NCBI GenBank assembly: GCA_019455155.1
Contig: JACFMY010000010.1
Coordinates: 1-34,620, forward strand
Direction: 5' to 3'
DNA from: Caldilineaceae bacterium
Lineage (GTDB): Bacteria > Chloroflexota > Anaerolineae > Caldilineales > Caldilineaceae
DNA: 34,620 bases
A model generated the notes under the pieces. That model was not told the DNA's origin, searched no databases, and saw only the letters and a list, made by a program, of their open reading frames with translations. Below are positions 32,542 to 34,620 of this stretch, one piece after another (the stretch's first letter is position 1; every line of letters begins with the position of its first letter). The position numbers were made by a program, and so were the translations under genes.

Positions 32542-34620
32542 CTAAGGCGCCGGCGCAAACTCCATGATGCCCCCATACTCCTTAAGGACGAACAGCTTTC
32601 CTTCCGCCATTTCATAGGAGGCTGCCGCCATCAGGTCGAAAACATAGTCCAGGTGCTGGGAGCCCGCGGCACACGACGCCGCTGTGCTCGTCTTCAGATC
32701 AATGGCCAGCGCAGCGTCTTCGCCAGTCGAGTAACTGCCGCTCAAATCAGCGCAGTCGGAGGTGGCACGTAGCGTACCGTCGCCATGGAAGACGAGCGTA
32801 TATTGTCCCGTTACAGCCGGCACAGTTACCGCTTCGTCGCTGTTGATCGTCAGAAGCCACTGCCAGGCCGTGCCGGCCAGGGGTGAGCCATCCGCTGTCT
32901 CGTCGTGCGCACCGTCATCTAGCACAAGCTGCGTATCCTGCCACCTGTAGCGCTGGGTCACAGGCTGGTTGGGGCAGCACGCGGGATCGTCAGGGCCGTG
33001 GGCCAGCATTTCCACCCTGATCAGATCGTCCTCCAACGTCAAGCTGCTGACCTGGACACGGTCACCTAGGGGTGCGCTGGCCACATGTACAGGCACGCCG
33101 TCGCGGTTCACCACGACGGCCAGGTTGACGAATGTGCCGCTGCCTCCGCCGTTCTCGGCCAATAACACGGCTGCGGCCTCCTCTCCATCGAGCCGGCCGT
33201 AGGCAAGGGGGAATGGCACCAGCTGCACAGTAATGATACTGGCGCTGCCGGGCAGGACCGTCTCCGTGTAGATGCCGTTCTGCAGCAGTGCACCCCCCGC
33301 TTCCGCCATCTCTGACTTGTATTCCATGTTGGCGAGCGACCTTGGGCTAAGCGGATTCCGGGCTACGGTCACATCAACCGATTCCAACAGCGCATCCAGC
33401 ACATCAAGGTCCGGGACGAAGTCACCCGGAGCCGCGGCGTCGAGCGTCGCAGTCGTCTCCTCCAGGTAGCCAATATAGTCTTGGACAAAGCGCTCATATT
33501 CCGCGCCGCTCAACGACTGGGGCTCAGCGGGCAAGAGCGATGTCGTAACCGGTATCGAGGCCGTTATGAGATATTGGCCGTCCCTGGTCAGGCCCTGGAA
33601 CAGATATCGTAGCTGCGCATTCTCGACAGGCGAGAGGTCCTGCACAAAGCGACCCACGAAACGTACTCCGGCGCCGTCCGGCAAATCTAGATAGGCCACC
33701 TGAGCCGCCAGGTCATTTGCCGCGGGCACAGGCGGCAGTACGGGCAGGGCCGGCTGGGGCGCTGCCGGCCGGTCGGTTAGCAATGTCTCGATCTGTGCCA
33801 GTGTGTCAGCCACGAACGGATCATCCGCCTCGGCCCAGATCTGCTTGTACTCCTCCACCGGGTAGACGGCCACATAGCCGTTACCCAACTGCTGGGCCTG
33901 GTCCGGATTGTCGCCGTCAAAGGCGAAGACGAAGTGCCTGGGTTGCCCTTGGGCGCCAGGCGGCATGCTCGTGTCATACGCAACCGGCTCGATCACGGCC
34001 GCGCTGACCGGACCACTTTCCCCGGTAGCGGCGATGGCAGCGGTCGTCTCCTCTTCCATCACCAGCTGGTCGCCCGCCAGCACATAGACCTGTGTCGTGG
34101 GTAAGGTCGGGCAGCACATGGGATCATTGGGTCCTTGTTGGACCATGTCGACCACAATGCGACCCTCGTCCGTGATAGCCAGGTTGCTTACGGAAACACG
34201 ATCACCTAGCGTAGTGGATGCAATATTGATCGCGTCGCCCCCTACATCGAGCACCACGGCCAGACTGACAAAGCTGCCGCTGCCGCCGCCATTTTCCACA
34301 ATGAGCACCGCAGCGGCCTCAAAGCCGTCGAGCTCACCTGATGCCATTGGCTCTGGCGCCAACGTCACTGAAATGCGATTTTCGCCATCTTCATAGCTGC
34401 CATCCACCAGCCTGACTTCGCCTGCTGGCGCGAGCGTCGACTTGTAGCTGGTATTGGCCAGTTTCTCAGGCGTCAAAGCCGGGCCCGGGCGCTGGACGGT
34501 CAAGGACGCCACGACGGCGTCGAGCGTCCCCGGAGCCGGTGACCACTGGTCATCAGCCAGATCGAAGAGCTCCGCGGCTATAGCAGCCAGATAAGCGCCA
34601 TAGTCTGCCGTAGATGCATC
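32542..34620 (-). CDS. META-domain protein with internal duplication (5' end outside window)
   Basis: The frame is open from the window edge to the stop at 32542, giving 692 residues of the C-terminal portion. Two homologous units occur, one around 34050-34620 and one around 32920-33500. Each has a helical lead-in (DYIGYLEETTATLDAA type), then (Y)KSxxAxAG, GELDGFEAAAVLIVENGGGSGSFV or its relative, LGDRVxVSxL, and HGPDDPACCPNQPVTQ / QGPNDPMCCPTLPTTQ with a CC pair. The last 110 residues are a META/HslJ-like domain (LAGTAWQWLL, TSDCADLSGSY, LMAAASYEMAEGKLFVL). Such proteins in this phylum are often surface lipoproteins, but the N-terminus that would show a signal peptide is missing. A GTG at 34512 lies inside the first unit, so it is not the true start. 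Function is unknown. Confidence 0.85.
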   Translation of the reverse strand, partial: DASTADYGAYLAAIAAELFDLADDQWSPAPGTLDAVVASLTVQRPGPALTPEKLANTSYKSTLAPAGEVRLVDGSYEDGENRISVTLAPEPMASGELDGFEAAAVLIVENGGGSGSFVSLAVVLDVGGDAINIASTTLGDRVSVSNLAITDEGRIVVDMVQQGPNDPMCCPTLPTTQVYVLAGDQLVMEEETTAAIAATGESGPVSAAVIEPVAYDTSMPPGAQGQPRHFVFAFDGDNPDQAQQLGNGYVAVYPVEEYKQIWAEADDPFVADTLAQIETLLTDRPAAPQPALPVLPPVPAANDLAAQVAYLDLPDGAGVRFVGRFVQDLSPVENAQLRYLFQGLTRDGQYLITASIPVTTSLLPAEPQSLSGAEYERFVQDYIGYLEETTATLDAAAPGDFVPDLDVLDALLESVDVTVARNPLSPRSLANMEYKSEMAEAGGALLQNGIYTETVLPGSASIITVQLVPFPLAYGRLDGEEAAAVLLAENGGGSGTFVNLAVVVNRDGVPVHVASAPLGDRVQVSSLTLEDDLIRVEMLAHGPDDPACCPNQPVTQRYRWQDTQLVLDDGAHDETADGSPLAGTAWQWLLTINSDEAVTVPAVTGQYTLVFHGDGTLRATSDCADLSGSYSTGEDAALAIDLKTSTAASCAAGSQHLDYVFDLMAAASYEMAEGKLFVLKEYGGIMEFAPAP

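Noticed and set aside
34512-34512. GTG at 34512 as the start of the META-domain gene
   Set aside because: The frame stays open to the window edge, and the residues upstream match the lead-in of the second internal repeat, so the gene begins outside the window.
1-34620. Mobile element, prophage or defence island
   Set aside because: No transposase, integrase, terminal repeats, restriction genes, toxin-antitoxin pair or CRISPR array is visible; the CHAT gene alone does not make a defence island.

Overview
The window is GC-rich bacterial chromosome, gene-dense, with no rRNA, tRNA, CRISPR array, IS element or phage gene that I can recognise. The gene repertoire points to the phylum Chloroflexota, most likely a Caldilinea- or Anaerolinea-like lineage. 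The clues are two very large BTAD-type regulators fused to STAND ATPases, a CHAT protease with TPRs, secreted proteins with Pro-Thr linkers and SH3b domains, F420-type LLM oxidoreductases, a META-domain surface protein and a PdxST vitamin B6 synthase. This is inference from gene content; no marker gene was compared.

Layout. (1) 1-3430: a leftward BTAD/NB-ARC/TPR regulator, cut by the window edge, diverges from a small rightward protein gene. (2) 3431-5070: rightward RidA and dual-specificity phosphatase genes, with a hairpin-rich leader before the phosphatase. (3) 5075-11416: a leftward block of CHAT-TM-TPR protein, secreted PPC/SH3b protein, MnmA with an apparent internal deletion, and a small membrane protein. 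(4) 11443-17815: a branched-chain-type ABC importer, leftward livHMGF followed by an LLM oxidoreductase, with livK diverging to the right; good sigma-70-like promoters face both ways. (5) 17917-23385: a TIGR04076-like protein converging on a 1526-residue BTAD-nSTAND-TM-WD40 protein, then a gene-poor upstream region. (6) 23386-28079: leftward RidA and LLM genes diverging from a WS/DGAT acyltransferase with an unusual Cys/His tail, and an MFS transporter. (7) 28318-30434: a three-gene leftward operon of an unknown protein, a tiny membrane protein and a phytoene-desaturase-like flavoprotein. (8) 30823-32470: pdxS-pdxT with promoter. (9) 32481-34620: a META-domain protein with internal duplication, cut by the window edge and followed by an intrinsic terminator.

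The most interesting signal is regulatory. Both BTAD regulators have, on their divergent side, the same arrangement: two TGACG-core heptamers 11 bp apart, with the second ending exactly 8 bp before a -10-like hexamer. That is the geometry known for SARP activator sites in Streptomyces. The two BTAD domains also share an H-x-H-x5-C-x2-C motif at the same place. Together these suggest a SARP-like regulatory circuit in this organism, with one site serving a small protein gene and the other an orphan transcript. Other points worth checking are the CHAT/secreted-protein pair, the membrane-spanning BTAD-STAND-WD40 protein, the MnmA deletion and the zinc-finger-like tail on the acyltransferase.
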